A DNA stretch of 64,000 nucleotides from Bacteroidota bacterium (GCA_029558535.1 JAKQEK010000452.1:1-64000), one strand, 5' to 3'. Counted from the stretch's first letter, positions 36,003-45,959 are shown. The notes: generated by a model from the letters alone, not told the origin. Program-made: numbers and translations.

Positions 36003-37070
36003 CTAAAAAACTGACACAGCAGAGGCCTTAAAACTTATCCACATTCTTTTACCTTTTTCTATACCTAGCTCGTTGAAAGAGCTTTCTGTAAGCTTTACCC
36101 AAACCGGAATTCCAATATTCATTTCGACATCATATGCAGAATCAATCCGAAAAACACTTTCTACTATTCCTTCATAACTATTTCTAGCACTGCTTATCAG
36201 TTTATTATCAGATAATACAATATTAGAACTGTCAATAATTATTGAATTTAAATCAGTATCCGGTTTGTTTGGAATTTCAAATCTTACCGAGTTATCAGTA
36301 CTATTTTCTATCACTACATCTACAAACAGAGAGTCGCCCTCTCTAAAAACACTATTTACTTTGAAAAAGTTTTTATAACCGCTAAACCCTGCAATAAACA
36401 TATTCAATGGTTTTGAAAAAACTTCTTTATAAGTTCCGCTGCTAATTATTTTACCATTTTCGACTACGGTAATTTTATGAGCTAAACTTATTGCTTCTTC
36501 GGGATTGTGTGTTACATGAATTATTGTAACTCCATAATCCGAAATTTTCTTTAACAACTTTTTTAGAGACAATTTTAATTGAGTATCTATTGCTGAAAAA
36601 GGCTCATCTAACATCAAGATTCCCGATTCGGTGATGAGATTCCGTGCCAACGCTACTCTTTGTTTTTCGCCTCCCGATAGTTTAGATATACTTCTGTCTT
36701 TTAAATGTAGAACATCGGTAAACTCTAAATATTTTTTAACCTGAGCAGAGACATCTTGCTTTTTCATCTTTTTAATTTTAAGCGAGAAAGCTACATTTTC
36801 TTCTACACTCAAATGTGGAAATAGAGCAAGATCCTGAAATAGATATGAAACATTTCTATTTTGAGGCAATAAATCGGTAATATCTGAATTATTAAGAATT
36901 ATACGACCTGAATCTGGTTTAACAAAACCTGCAATTAAATTCAATAGCAAAGTCTTTCCTGCTCCTGAAGGACCTACTAAAACATGATATTCCCCTTTTG
37001 AAATATTCAGAGAGATATCTGATAACTCAAAATCCTTGAATTTTCTGCGTATATTCTTTAGTTCAATCAT
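36003..37070 (-). CDS. wtpC: Tungstate/molybdate ABC transporter ATP-binding protein
   Basis: 355 aa from the ATG at 37070, which overlaps the permease stop (TGATG); the TTG at 37073 is less likely. Walker A GPSGAGKT (33-40), signature LSGGEKQRVALARNL, Walker B GILMLDEPFSAID, switch His in THNPEEA. The C-terminal TOBE/MOP-like region (YEGIVESVFRIDSAYDVEMNIGIPVWVKL) is typical of oxyanion importers. Paired with a WtpB/ModB-type permease; wtpA lies 11 kb away. Confidence 0.85.
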   Translation of the reverse strand: MIELKNIRRKFKDFELSDISLNISKGEYHVLVGPSGAGKTLLLNLIAGFVKPDSGRIILNNSDITDLLPQNRNVSYLFQDLALFPHLSVEENVAFSLKIKKMKKQDVSAQVKKYLEFTDVLHLKDRSISKLSGGEKQRVALARNLITESGILMLDEPFSAIDTQLKLSLKKLLKKISDYGVTIIHVTHNPEEAISLAHKITVVENGKIISSGTYKEVFSKPLNMFIAGFSGYKNFFKVNSVFREGDSLFVDVVIENSTDNSVRFEIPNKPDTDLNSIIIDSSNIVLSDNKLISSARNSYEGIVESVFRIDSAYDVEMNIGIPVWVKLTESSFNELGIEKGKRMWISFKASAVSVF

Positions 37071-37849
37071 CAATCCCTACGTTTTTTATTAGTGAGCAAA
37101 TAGAAAAACAGAAAAACCGTCAGACAAATTAAAACAAAAATAACGGCTACAGGTCTTGCATAGGTCAGTCCGAATGAAGTAAATCTATCATATATCAGAA
37201 TTGGTGTTATTGTCGGGAAATATGCAAGCATAATCACAGCACCGAATTCACTGATTCCTCTCGAAAACATTAAAATCAAACCCGAAAAAACCGATTGTTT
37301 TGCTAATGGTAATGATATTTTAAAAAACGTCTGCCAACGTGACGCTCCCAGATTTTGTGCAGCATTTTCAAGCTTTTCGGGCACTTCCGAAAATCCATTT
37401 ATTGCAGAAATAATTAAAAACGGCAAACTCACATAAGCCATGGCAACACCTATTCCAAGCGGACTATCAATAAAACTCAATCCAACAGAGCCTGCCATTT
37501 TACCAATTACAGTATCACGACTCACCAACCCTAACACAGCAATACCTGCAGCCGAATGAGGAATAACTATAGGAATATTTATAATCCCTAGCAACAAGGT
37601 TTTAAATCGGAAAGATTTCTTTGCGATAACATAAGCCAAAGGAACCGCAAATGCTGCACACAAAATAGTTGCTGCAAGAGAAACCCACAAAGTCAAAAAA
37701 ATGCTTTTCTTTACTTCAGAATCACGTGCTGTTTGAAAAAAGATATCAAGATCAGTGGCAAAAAACATATTTATTACAGGAACTACGATGAACAGTAATG
37801 CTAACGCTGCAAAAAGATAAAGAAAAATATATTTTGCTTCAAACTTCAT
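37070..37849 (-). CDS. wtpB: Tungstate/molybdate ABC transporter permease
   Basis: 259 aa with six or so transmembrane segments. The EAA loop coupling to the ATPase is ENAAQNLGASRWQTFFKISLPL. VIPHSAAGIAVLGLV and ISEFGAVIMLAYFP match the WtpB/ModB/CysT group of oxyanion permeases. Oriented away from mtfA across an 69-bp divergent promoter region. Confidence 0.85.
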   Translation of the reverse strand: MKFEAKYIFLYLFAALALLFIVVPVINMFFATDLDIFFQTARDSEVKKSIFLTLWVSLAATILCAAFAVPLAYVIAKKSFRFKTLLLGIINIPIVIPHSAAGIAVLGLVSRDTVIGKMAGSVGLSFIDSPLGIGVAMAYVSLPFLIISAINGFSEVPEKLENAAQNLGASRWQTFFKISLPLAKQSVFSGLILMFSRGISEFGAVIMLAYFPTITPILIYDRFTSFGLTYARPVAVIFVLICLTVFLFFYLLTNKKRRD

Positions 37850-37886
37850 AATTATAACTACAGACTGCGAATATATAAAAAAAAAC

Positions 37887-37894
37887 TATCTTTG
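37887..37894 (+). promoter_or_regulatory. Candidate -7 element for the MtfA-type protease
   Basis: TATCTTTG matches TAnnTTTG; start of transcription about 37901, 18 nt before the ATG. Confidence 0.5.
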
Positions 37895-37918
37895 TTCTAA
37901 TCGAATATCATCGAAATA

Positions 37919-38716
37919 ATGGAAACACTAAACACATTAGTTTATTTTTTAATTTTGCTTGTCCCTGTTACAATAGTTGGTTTTATTGTTGTTTATGGTA
38001 AGGGAATTTACCGGCAACTCAATCTAAAAAAAATGCCGGACAACCGAAGAATAATTCTTAATTCGGACGTAAAATATTACATTATTCTTACCGAAAAAAA
38101 CAAAAGACTTTTTGAGTCATCAGTAGAAAGATTTCTGGCAACTTGTAAATTTACGGGAGTTGATACCACAGTTACTGAAAAAGACAGGGTTTTGGTTGCT
38201 GCTTCAGCAATTATTCCGGTATTTTCTTATCCAGAATGGGAATATTCGGTTCTAAATGAAGTTATTATTTATCCCGACAATTTCAACGAAGAATTTGAGA
38301 CTACCGGTCCTGACAGATTCTTTCGTGGTTTGGTTGGATTCGGATTTTTGGAAGGGAAGTTATTGATTTCACGTACCGCCTTGTATGAAGGATTTGATGA
38401 TTTTTCTGATGCCCGCAATACATGTATTCACGAATTTATTCATCTGATTGATAAGGAAGACGGCGAAGTTGATGGAATTCCCAAAGCCTTGCTTGACAAG
38501 AAATTTCTTATTCCCTGGATGTTTATTATGAACAAAGAAATTCGGAAAATTAAAGACGGGAAATCCGATATACATCCCTATGCAACAAAAAATGCTGCTG
38601 AGTTCTTTTCTGTCAGTTGCGAATATTTTTTTGAAAGACCTGATGAATTAAAACTCAAGCATCCTGAACTTTACAGATTTATGAAAAATATTTTCGAGCA
38701 ACATCCAACTGCCTAA
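37919..38716 (+). CDS. mtfA: MtfA-type zinc-dependent peptidase (M90)
   Basis: 265 aa. One N-terminal transmembrane segment (about 7-28), then the MtfA fold. Zinc motif HEFIH with His171, Glu172, His175 and a downstream NAAEFFSVSCEYFFE providing the third ligand. In E. coli, MtfA binds the repressor Mlc and acts as an aminopeptidase; the membrane-anchored form seen here is usual in Bacteroidota. Confidence 0.88.
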   Translation: METLNTLVYFLILLVPVTIVGFIVVYGKGIYRQLNLKKMPDNRRIILNSDVKYYIILTEKNKRLFESSVERFLATCKFTGVDTTVTEKDRVLVAASAIIPVFSYPEWEYSVLNEVIIYPDNFNEEFETTGPDRFFRGLVGFGFLEGKLLISRTALYEGFDDFSDARNTCIHEFIHLIDKEDGEVDGIPKALLDKKFLIPWMFIMNKEIRKIKDGKSDIHPYATKNAAEFFSVSCEYFFERPDELKLKHPELYRFMKNIFEQHPTA

Positions 38717-38773
38717 TAATCAGACTAATAATACCTTTTAAATTTTCTTGTGGCTTTATGTCTGCTTGTTCGT

Positions 38774-38804
38774 TTTGATAACCCGGGAAAAAAGCTTATT
38801 TTTG
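38774..38804 (+). promoter_or_regulatory. Promoter of the DEAD-box helicase
   Basis: -33 TTTG (38774-38777), 19-bp spacer, -7 TATTTTTG (38797-38804): a full match to the Bacteroidota primary sigma consensus. Confidence 0.65.
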
Positions 38805-38865
38805 TATCGAAATTTCCTGACCGGCTTTGTTTGTCAATCAGATAAAAGAATTTCCCAATTTATTT

Positions 38866-40176
38866 ATGCAATTCAGATCACTCAACATAATTGAACCTAT
38901 ATTAAAAGCAGTAGAAGAAGAAGGTTACATCACTCCCACTCCAATTCAGGAGCAGTCAATACCAATAGTTTTAAGCGGAACAGATCTCTTAGGCTGTGCA
39001 CAAACCGGTACCGGTAAAACAGCAGCATTTGCAATTCCAATTTTACAAATTTTACGTTCAACACAAACAAACGAACGAAAACGAAAAATCAGAAGTCTTA
39101 TTCTTACTCCTACACGTGAACTGGCTATTCAAATAGGTGAAAGTTTTAATTCTTATGGAAGACATACAGGCATAACAAATACAGTAGTTTTTGGAGGAGT
39201 AAATCAAAACCCTCAAACAAATGCACTACGTAATGGAATTGATGTACTTATTGCTACACCTGGTCGTTTACTTGACCTAATAAGTCAGGGTTTTATAAGT
39301 TTGTCAGATGTTGGAATATTTGTTCTAGACGAAGCAGACCGTATGTTAGATATGGGTTTTATTCACGATGTTAAGAAAATAATTGCACTTTTGCCGCGTA
39401 AACGTCAAACATTATTCTTTTCGGCAACTATGCCCCCTGAAATAGTAAAACTTGCTGATACAATCTTGTACAAACCTGAAAAAGTTGCTGTAACACCAAT
39501 ATCGTCAACCGTTGACATTGTCAATCAATATGTTTATTTTGTTGACAAAGGCAATAAGAATTCTTTATTATTGGAAATTCTGAAAGACAGGAATATCAAA
39601 ACTGCACTTGTATTTACCAGAACTAAACATGGTGCCGATAAGGTTGTTAAAGTTTTAATTAAAAACGATATCAAGGCAGAGGCAATTCACGGGAATAAGG
39701 CACAGAATGCACGACAAAGAGCACTGTCAAATTTTAAAGCACAAACAACCCGTGTTCTAGTTGCAACAGATATAGCAGCACGAGGAATTGACGTTGACGA
39801 TTTGGAATATGTAATTAACTTCGAGATGTCAAATATTGCCGAAACTTATGTTCACCGGATAGGCAGGACTGGACGTGCAGGAGCAAAAGGAACAGCAATA
39901 TCATTATGTGATGCAGAAGAAAAACAATATTTGCGCGATGTAGAAAAACTTATTGCAAAAAAAATTAAGATAATTGATAATCATCCATTTCCTTTAATTG
40001 ACCATAATCCTGTTAAGGTTCCCAAGCAGCAAAGACCTCCCCGAAGGAATAATCAGGAACAAGGGAAACAAAAAGTTGCAACTCAAAACAGTAATCAGCA
40101 AAAGCAAAAAACAGCAAATACAACAACTCAATCCGGATACACCAAACAAAAGTTTTTAACTCGAAAATCACGATAA
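38866..40176 (+). CDS. DEAD-box ATP-dependent RNA helicase (RhlE-like)
   Basis: 436 aa from the ATG at 38866; the frame extends to a TTG at 38827 with no conserved sequence. Q motif ([10 protein letters not shown]), Walker [26 protein letters not shown] ([13 protein letters not shown]), SAT, ARGID and [10 protein letters not shown] are all intact. The basic Gln/Asn/Lys-rich tail from about 370 is disordered RNA-binding sequence. Unwinds RNA duplexes in ribosome assembly or mRNA decay. Confidence 0.93.
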   Translation: MQFRSLNIIEPILKAVEEEGYITPTPIQEQSIPIVLSGTDLLGCAQTGTGKTAAFAIPILQILRSTQTNERKRKIRSLILTPTRELAIQIGESFNSYGRHTGITNTVVFGGVNQNPQTNALRNGIDVLIATPGRLLDLISQGFISLSDVGIFVLDEADRMLDMGFIHDVKKIIALLPRKRQTLFFSATMPPEIVKLADTILYKPEKVAVTPISSTVDIVNQYVYFVDKGNKNSLLLEILKDRNIKTALVFTRTKHGADKVVKVLIKNDIKAEAIHGNKAQNARQRALSNFKAQTTRVLVATDIAARGIDVDDLEYVINFEMSNIAETYVHRIGRTGRAGAKGTAISLCDAEEKQYLRDVEKLIAKKIKIIDNHPFPLIDHNPVKVPKQQRPPRRNNQEQGKQKVATQNSNQQKQKTANTTTQSGYTKQKFLTRKSR

Positions 40177-40228
40177 ATGATTTAATTTATAATAAGGTAG
40201 AGTAAACAAATGCTTTAATTATTTTTCT

Positions 40229-40236
40229 TAACTTTG
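40229..40236 (+). promoter_or_regulatory. Candidate -7 element for the DUF1456 gene
   Basis: TAACTTTG matches TAnnTTTG, 20 bp before the ATG at 40256. Confidence 0.5.
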
Positions 40237-40255
40237 TTAAATCAAATTTTAGCAA

Positions 40256-40891
40256 ATGACCAACAACGACATTTTACGCCGCTTACGATTTACTTTTGAT
40301 TTAAGTGATGATATGATGATAAAGACATTTTCGCTTGGTGAAATGACTGTAAGCAGAACAGAAATCAGTTCATGGTTAAAGAAAGAAGAAACTGAAGGAT
40401 ATTGCAAAATAACTGATTTCCAGTTTGCAACTTTCTTAAATGGTTTTATCATTTTTAAACGTGGTAAAAAAGAAGGTGGGCAACCTATTCCTGAAAAGCG
40501 ATTAACCAACAACATTATACTGCGTAAATTAAAAATTGCATTAAACCTTAAGGACGAAGATATTCTTCAAATGCTAGAATCTGTTGAATATCCTATCAGC
40601 AAGCATGAGTTAAGTGCATTTTTTCGCAAACCTGATAACGAAAAATACAGAATTTGTCATGATCAAATAATGAGAAACTTCCTTAACGGGATGCAGAAAA
40701 ATTATAAAGGCGATTTTGAGGATAAAACAGAAGAAAAAAAGTTATCGAAACTAATTTTAAAGAAGCCTGAATTGAAAAAAACTCAATTAAGAAAGCCTGA
40801 AATTAAAAAGCCTCAAATAGATAAGCAGATGCAGGAAAATCCCAATAAGATGAAAATTATAAAAGTCAAACCCAGGAGACCGAGAATTTAA
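40256..40891 (+). CDS. DUF1456 (YehS-like) family protein
   Basis: 211 aa. Two tandem DUF1456 units (NNDILRRLRFTFDLSDDMMIKTF at 3-25 and NNIILRKLKIALNLKDEDILQML at about 84-106), each with the SxxELSAxxRK-type motif, followed by a lysine/proline-rich tail with KKPE/RKPE repeats that looks disordered. Function unknown; likely cytosolic. Confidence 0.88.
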   Translation: MTNNDILRRLRFTFDLSDDMMIKTFSLGEMTVSRTEISSWLKKEETEGYCKITDFQFATFLNGFIIFKRGKKEGGQPIPEKRLTNNIILRKLKIALNLKDEDILQMLESVEYPISKHELSAFFRKPDNEKYRICHDQIMRNFLNGMQKNYKGDFEDKTEEKKLSKLILKKPELKKTQLRKPEIKKPQIDKQMQENPNKMKIIKVKPRRPRI

Positions 40892-40951
40892 GCAAATATT
40901 TAGGTGGTTCAAAATTCTGAGTCCGGCGAGCCAACTAGTATTTGGGTCTTG

Positions 40952-41761
40952 TTATTTGGATCTTGTTATTTGAAACTTCCATCTCACTACCAGATATGCC
41001 AGCATAGTGATTATTCCCAAACCGTAAAAAACAAAGAAAATCCATGTCAGAGGATTTTTCCCTACAGTAATAATAACTGCAGGCTGTTTGGTTTTTTTAT
41101 CCATGATAAATTTGTCCAGTGTTATCTGAAAGCCTTCTCCAAAAATGGGTTGAAAAATATAAGCTTCCCCTCTAACTATTTCTTTATTATCCTTGTACAA
41201 AGTGAGTTTTGCATAATTTTCTTTATAATGGAACGAATCCAGAGTCATTTCCAAACGGTGCGATTTTTTGTCTCCTTTCAGCAAAGCTTTATTATCAATG
41301 AATTTGATCTCTTCAAGTTTTAATTCATAACCATCTTTCAACTTATATGTTTCATTCTCAGTTAGGACAATTCCACCTTGCTTGTATCCAATAACCAAAA
41401 CCAGAGCGTGCATCGAAAGGATAATAACAAAAACAATGTGAACAACAAATAATGTAATATTTTTTAAATTTTTCCTTTTTATGGATACTCTCAGAAGATT
41501 GTCAAAAGAACAAAGCACCATATTTATCCCAAACAAAACGGCTGTTGCACAAAGAACAACAAACCAGATTAAAATAGCAGTGTTGTGTGACTGGTGATTT
41601 AAAAACCAATCAAGTGTTATTAGATTATTCATTTCTTTGAAACCGTAATAAATGCTGTCCCAGCGGGTTAAAAAGCCTCCTGTAAGCATAATAGCGACAA
41701 GCAGTATTACAAGTATTGCAGTCAGTTTTAAAGAAGATAAAAATTTTATTATTTTTTTCAT
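40952..41761 (-). CDS. resB: ResB-like cytochrome c biogenesis protein
   Basis: 269 aa. Transmembrane segments at about 12-30, 63-83 and 103-123 and a C-terminal one near 240-260. The periplasmic domain (GGIVLTENETYKL, IFQPIFGEGFQITLDKF) matches the short ResB form. With the CcsA-like partner directly upstream it would form the system II haem handling and ligation complex. Its start is 1 bp from the upstream stop. Here the pair sits downstream of a TonB receptor rather than with cytochromes. Confidence 0.78.
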   Translation of the reverse strand: MKKIIKFLSSLKLTAILVILLVAIMLTGGFLTRWDSIYYGFKEMNNLITLDWFLNHQSHNTAILIWFVVLCATAVLFGINMVLCSFDNLLRVSIKRKNLKNITLFVVHIVFVIILSMHALVLVIGYKQGGIVLTENETYKLKDGYELKLEEIKFIDNKALLKGDKKSHRLEMTLDSFHYKENYAKLTLYKDNKEIVRGEAYIFQPIFGEGFQITLDKFIMDKKTKQPAVIITVGKNPLTWIFFVFYGLGIITMLAYLVVRWKFQITRSK

Positions 41762-42499
41762 TTATGTAAGGAATAGAATTATTATTATCAACAATGGAAT
41801 AATTGAAAGAAGAATCTGTACATTTTTATTCTTTATCCATGACGGAGCAAGGTGAGAGCCTAAAAGTGCCAGCAGGAACATTGCACCTGATGTAAAGAAA
41901 TTTTTACTCCATCTCCAGGAATCTCCGTAAGCAAGTTGTGCCCACATTGAACCGGAAAACTCACCAGCAATAAATAAAATTGCCCCAAGAAGAGTAAAAT
42001 TTGCTGCATGATGCATCATAAAAGACTTTTCATCAGTACCTGTTTCCAATTTTAATGATGTCAGATACATAGAAACTGAAAAAGAAAGCACTGCAATTGA
42101 TATCAGTCTCAATTGAAAGAACATGGCAACGAAAATATTATCGTACATGTAAAACATCGGGTCAACTTTTAGTTCATCAAAAAAAGCCAGGGTCTGAAAT
42201 ATCACAGCAATAATCCAGAATTCCGGAGCATTTATATCTTTTTTTCTGTTTATAAACTCATATATCAGACCTAATAAAACAATTATCAGAACCATGTTCT
42301 GCATTTTTTCGAAAGTACCTGACATTGGTAAATGACCTGATTGCAAATAAATATTAATAACCGCAATCAATACACTTAAAAGAGTGATAAATCCGAAAAT
42401 CAGATTTATTTTCTTCTTTTTCAATATAGCCAACAATACATTGATGGTCAAAAGAAACAATGTACAACAAAAAAGTGATAAGGATAAATTTTCAGTCAT
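41762..42499 (-). CDS. ccsA: CcsA/ResC-like cytochrome c assembly protein
   Basis: 245 aa with seven or eight transmembrane segments. Histidine-bearing loops (SGHLPMSGT, FMMHHAANF, GSHLAPSW) and a tryptophan loop AYGDSWRWSKNFF in place of WGxxWxWD: the WWD motif is recognisable but shortened. Together with ResB it would move haem and attach it to apocytochromes. No cytochrome gene is present in this operon. Confidence 0.78.
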   Translation of the reverse strand: MTENLSLSLFCCTLFLLTINVLLAILKKKKINLIFGFITLLSVLIAVINIYLQSGHLPMSGTFEKMQNMVLIIVLLGLIYEFINRKKDINAPEFWIIAVIFQTLAFFDELKVDPMFYMYDNIFVAMFFQLRLISIAVLSFSVSMYLTSLKLETGTDEKSFMMHHAANFTLLGAILFIAGEFSGSMWAQLAYGDSWRWSKNFFTSGAMFLLALLGSHLAPSWIKNKNVQILLSIIPLLIIIILFLT

Positions 42500-42508
42500 A
42501 ATGATTCA

Positions 42509-43564
42509 TTACTTAATTATAATTCTGTCAACTCCCTTAATTGCTCTATCAGAGAAAAAATCACAGCTTGGATACACTCTGAAAATACCTTTATCTGTGG
42601 CCTCCGGATCGCAAAGCAATAAGATGTCCGCCTGATCGTTACGATTACATATTTCACTCCAAGTGTAAACATTTCGGTATCCATCATCAGCAACAACTAC
42701 AACCAACTTGTCCATCAAAGTCTTTGCTTCAAACCCGATGTATGGCATTAAAACATCCTTCAAACTTAATCCCTCTGTAGGTTTAGTGCCATGTAAACCT
42801 CTTCCCTTTCCATAGAATATTGTATGAACTGTTTTTGTGTCAGGGAAATCGGTATTTCCGTCCAATGTCACTATTATTTCATTGTTCATAATAATATTTA
42901 ATATTGGAGAATATACAGGTGATTTTCCTTTAATTATTACGATATCATCATTTTTATATGTTTTTACGCTTATTTTTGACGGACTGCTGATATTTCTGAC
43001 AGTTATTAAATCATCCATAATAACAAGTTTGGATTGTTCGGGCAATTCCCACATCTGCTGTGTTTTTTCCGGGACTATTCGTGCCACTGCTGTTGCAATA
43101 ATAATATCATCAAGATTATTGGAGTAATAAATTTCACCCCAGCTTATTACAACTTTTTCTCCGTCATTATTTTCAATTTCAACATAAATATCTACAAGTG
43201 GAGGAAATGCTTCAGCATTAGCCTTATCAAGTTCAAACAAATTAAGAATATCAGCGAGTGAATAGCCTATATAGCGAAAAGCTCCAATAAACTTATCTTC
43301 ACCGTTTTCAATAACAGTTTCTTTGACAATAATTTCATGTAATGGTAATTTTTCAAAACTGACAATACCAGGGGATTTCACCTCACCACCAACATAAATA
43401 TCGACAGTTTCCAATTTGAAAATTTCAGAATTGTCAAAAAAACAATTCGTTTTATTGTCCGAATCAACAAAAAGAGGTTCACCAACTTTGACATTCTGTG
43501 CCACACAAGACTGTTGAAATATGCCTGTCAAAACAAACAGTAATAATAAATTTTTAATTTTCAT
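42509..43564 (-). CDS. Exported protein with two sulfite-oxidase-fold (molybdopterin-binding-like) domains
   Basis: 351 aa. Signal at 1-23 (QQSCVAQ; either lipid Cys or signal peptidase I cleavage). Two tandem domains, about 45-190 and 195-351, share the pattern GxVxxP/TxFPDT, LxxIL/LKDVL, DGYRNVYTWSEI / NDGEKVVISWGEI, and a final RxxxGVDRIIIK / VRNISSPSKISVK. This is the layout of the oxidoreductase molybdopterin-binding (SUOX) fold. The cofactor-ligating Cys region is not seen, so I infer a non-catalytic, binding-type protein. Its start overlaps the TonB receptor stop by 11 bp. Confidence 0.6.
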   Translation of the reverse strand: MKIKNLLLLFVLTGIFQQSCVAQNVKVGEPLFVDSDNKTNCFFDNSEIFKLETVDIYVGGEVKSPGIVSFEKLPLHEIIVKETVIENGEDKFIGAFRYIGYSLADILNLFELDKANAEAFPPLVDIYVEIENNDGEKVVISWGEIYYSNNLDDIIIATAVARIVPEKTQQMWELPEQSKLVIMDDLITVRNISSPSKISVKTYKNDDIVIIKGKSPVYSPILNIIMNNEIIVTLDGNTDFPDTKTVHTIFYGKGRGLHGTKPTEGLSLKDVLMPYIGFEAKTLMDKLVVVVADDGYRNVYTWSEICNRNDQADILLLCDPEATDKGIFRVYPSCDFFSDRAIKGVDRIIIK

Positions 43565-45893
43565 CTTTATCGTATTTTAAATTAAACTTCACTTCAAAAA
43601 TTATCATTCTTCCCGGACATTTATATCCTTTAGAATTTGTATAAATTTTATTAAGAATATTATCTATAGTTATACTAAAATCGAAATTGCGATATGACCT
43701 CCACAATTTCAAATCGAAAGTTGTATAAGAGGGATATTTATCTGTTAAAAAATAACTTGTTTCTATTGAGTTATCATCCTTTATCCATCTTTTTCCGGTA
43801 TAATTTGCTGAAGATGAGACATTTATAATCTTATTAAAAAATGCAACACCTCCTGAAATTTTATGGTCAGGAATATCAGTTAAAAATTTTCCGGTTAGGT
43901 CCACTCCTGCTCCTTCAGGATTTACAATAAATTCGGTAATCACAGATCTATTCCATGTATGATTTACAAAAACATTGAACAACTTGTTAAATGAATAACT
44001 CAAATCTGTTTCTACTCCATAAATATTCACTTCTCCAATATTATCCGTCTGATAAATTGGTGCTATTGTATATCCCATATTTACTGAATCGCCTGTACTA
44101 AGAAGATACATAAAATCTTTGCCTATATTGTAATATCCCGATACACCGGCATAAAATCCTTCGAATAACTCAAAATCGCCACCAATTTCGAAACTGTACA
44201 AATATTCTGCACTTATTTCGGGATTTGCTACTCTAAATCCCGTTTTAACCTGATCTGACCTGCAAAGATCGTCAAGTACCGGAGCCCGAAAGCCTTTTGC
44301 GACAGTTGCGAATAACTTATTTTTGTCTGAAAATGCATATTCAAGTGAAAATTTTGGACTAAAAGAAGACCAATGGACAGGTTCGGTCATTTCAAATTGG
44401 AATTCACTTAAATACTCAATTGAATACGATGGATATTCGATAATAAAAGATGCATTATTAAATACTGCATAATCGTATCTGACGCCGGGGACAAATGTAA
44501 ATTTTGTTTCCGGAATTTTTATTTTTACCTGAGCAAAACCTGAATAAATATTAGAACTGCCCTTATTTTTTATCTTATCAGTAGAAGTATAATAAATATC
44601 CGATCCGTTTACTGAGCCTCTTTTATATTCTGCTCCGGCAGTAATTTCAATGTTTTCGGTTAAAAAATATTGCGATAAAAATTTTGCTCCGTTTTCGAGA
44701 CGGTCAGAATTTATTTCATACAGGGCATACTCTCCATCACTGTAATATTCGTTCAAACGAAAATAGTCCTCAAAAAGAGTAAAAATGTTAACAAACAGCT
44801 TGACACTTTTAATTTGTCCACGATATTTTGCAAAACTATGTACAGTATTTCGTTGTGTATTTGCACCGGCAAATTCATAAATTTTTGTTCCCCTGCCTTT
44901 TGTGTCGTCAAAATAATTTACAGATAATTCAACCGAGTTTTTTTCATTCAGATTACAACCAACCAATCCACTGATCATATATTCTTCGAGAAAGACAGGA
45001 ACTACAATTGAATCATTTTCAAGAATTATTTCATCCGGAGTATTTATATAGCCGTCACTGTTTCTGTATGAAAAAAAACTTTTCCAGTACAGGTTTTCCT
45101 GACTATTTATCCCTGATAAACGTAATTTGCCGTCAAATGTATTATATGTGCCATAAGAAGAGCTTAGATTGGCTGAAAATTTTTCACTTGGTTTGCGACT
45201 TACTATGTTTATTATTCCTCCCATCGCATTTGAGCCGAAAATTACAGAGCCAGGACCTTTAATTACCTCTATTGTTGAAATATTATCCTTATCAATCATA
45301 CTCCAGTTTACGGAACCTGCATCCGATTTATTTATTGGAGAACCGTCCAGCACTACCAAAGTACCTCCTTTTGTATTTCCACCCAGTCCACGCATTGTAA
45401 CATCAGTAGAGGAAAACATTCCTGCTTCGGAACTCACATTTACACCCGAAATACCTTCGAGTATTTTATATGTCGAAATGGCTGGAGTACTGTTAATTTC
45501 CTGAATTGTAAAAGTTTTACTACGAACTGGAATATCCAAAACAGTCTCTTCAATGTCTTTATCTGCCTGTATGACTATTTCATCAGTTATATAGACATCA
45601 CTTTTTAAAACAATATTCAATTCCAGGTCAGAGTTTTTCTGCAGATGAATATCTTTAGATTCAGTTTTATAACCAAGACAAATAAATTTAAGATTATATC
45701 TTCCATGTTGCAGATTTTCAATAATAAAAAATCCATTTTTATCAGTTATAGTTCCCACACCTGTTTCTGACACAAGAATATTGACATCAGGAATTCCATT
45801 ATTGTCAGGATCTCTAACATATCCAGAAACTTTTTGAGCCTGACTGAATAATCCCAACAACAACAAAAAACAACCAAACAAAATCCACTTCAT
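43554..45893 (-). CDS. TonB-dependent outer-membrane receptor
   Basis: 779 aa. Signal peptide to SQAQ (residue 20), carboxypeptidase-regulatory-like domain at about 22-105 (VSGYVRDPDNNGIPDVNILVSETG), plug domain 130-235 (GLGGNTKGGTLVVLDGSPINK, IEVIKGPGSVIFGSNAMGGIINIVSRKP), then the beta-barrel to the C-terminal aromatic strand. Not a SusC type: no SusD neighbour and too short. The substrate is unknown. Position after wtpA and before a SUOX-fold protein suggests a metal, oxyanion or chelate. Confidence 0.9.
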   Translation of the reverse strand: MKWILFGCFLLLLGLFSQAQKVSGYVRDPDNNGIPDVNILVSETGVGTITDKNGFFIIENLQHGRYNLKFICLGYKTESKDIHLQKNSDLELNIVLKSDVYITDEIVIQADKDIEETVLDIPVRSKTFTIQEINSTPAISTYKILEGISGVNVSSEAGMFSSTDVTMRGLGGNTKGGTLVVLDGSPINKSDAGSVNWSMIDKDNISTIEVIKGPGSVIFGSNAMGGIINIVSRKPSEKFSANLSSSYGTYNTFDGKLRLSGINSQENLYWKSFFSYRNSDGYINTPDEIILENDSIVVPVFLEEYMISGLVGCNLNEKNSVELSVNYFDDTKGRGTKIYEFAGANTQRNTVHSFAKYRGQIKSVKLFVNIFTLFEDYFRLNEYYSDGEYALYEINSDRLENGAKFLSQYFLTENIEITAGAEYKRGSVNGSDIYYTSTDKIKNKGSSNIYSGFAQVKIKIPETKFTFVPGVRYDYAVFNNASFIIEYPSYSIEYLSEFQFEMTEPVHWSSFSPKFSLEYAFSDKNKLFATVAKGFRAPVLDDLCRSDQVKTGFRVANPEISAEYLYSFEIGGDFELFEGFYAGVSGYYNIGKDFMYLLSTGDSVNMGYTIAPIYQTDNIGEVNIYGVETDLSYSFNKLFNVFVNHTWNRSVITEFIVNPEGAGVDLTGKFLTDIPDHKISGGVAFFNKIINVSSSANYTGKRWIKDDNSIETSYFLTDKYPSYTTFDLKLWRSYRNFDFSITIDNILNKIYTNSKGYKCPGRMIIFEVKFNLKYDKDEN

Positions 45894-45897
45894 GTTT

Positions 45898-45959
45898 CAA
45901 AAATAAAAATAAACCCGGAAACTCAAGCTTTGCAGGACAACATCGCTATTATTCCCGGG
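45898..45959 (-). promoter_or_regulatory. Long-loop hairpin with U-rich tail before the TonB receptor
   Basis: On the minus strand an 8-bp stem CCCGGGAA/TTTCCGGG (45952-45959 with 45914-45921, one G-U) encloses 30 nt and is followed by a T-rich run that ends 5 bp before the receptor ATG. A TATTTTTG box (45898-45905) lies in the same run. It may be an attenuator, a small structured leader, or a weak terminator after the 468-aa gene. Confidence 0.45.

Noticed and set aside
37850-37918. A shared wtpB/mtfA operator
   Set aside because: TCGA words occur but no inverted symmetry of useful length, and no copy of the AOR palindrome.
40952-42499. CcsA/ResB as proof of cytochrome c metabolism encoded here
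   Set aside because: No CxxCH protein was seen in the neighbouring genes, so the role of this pair in the block stays open.
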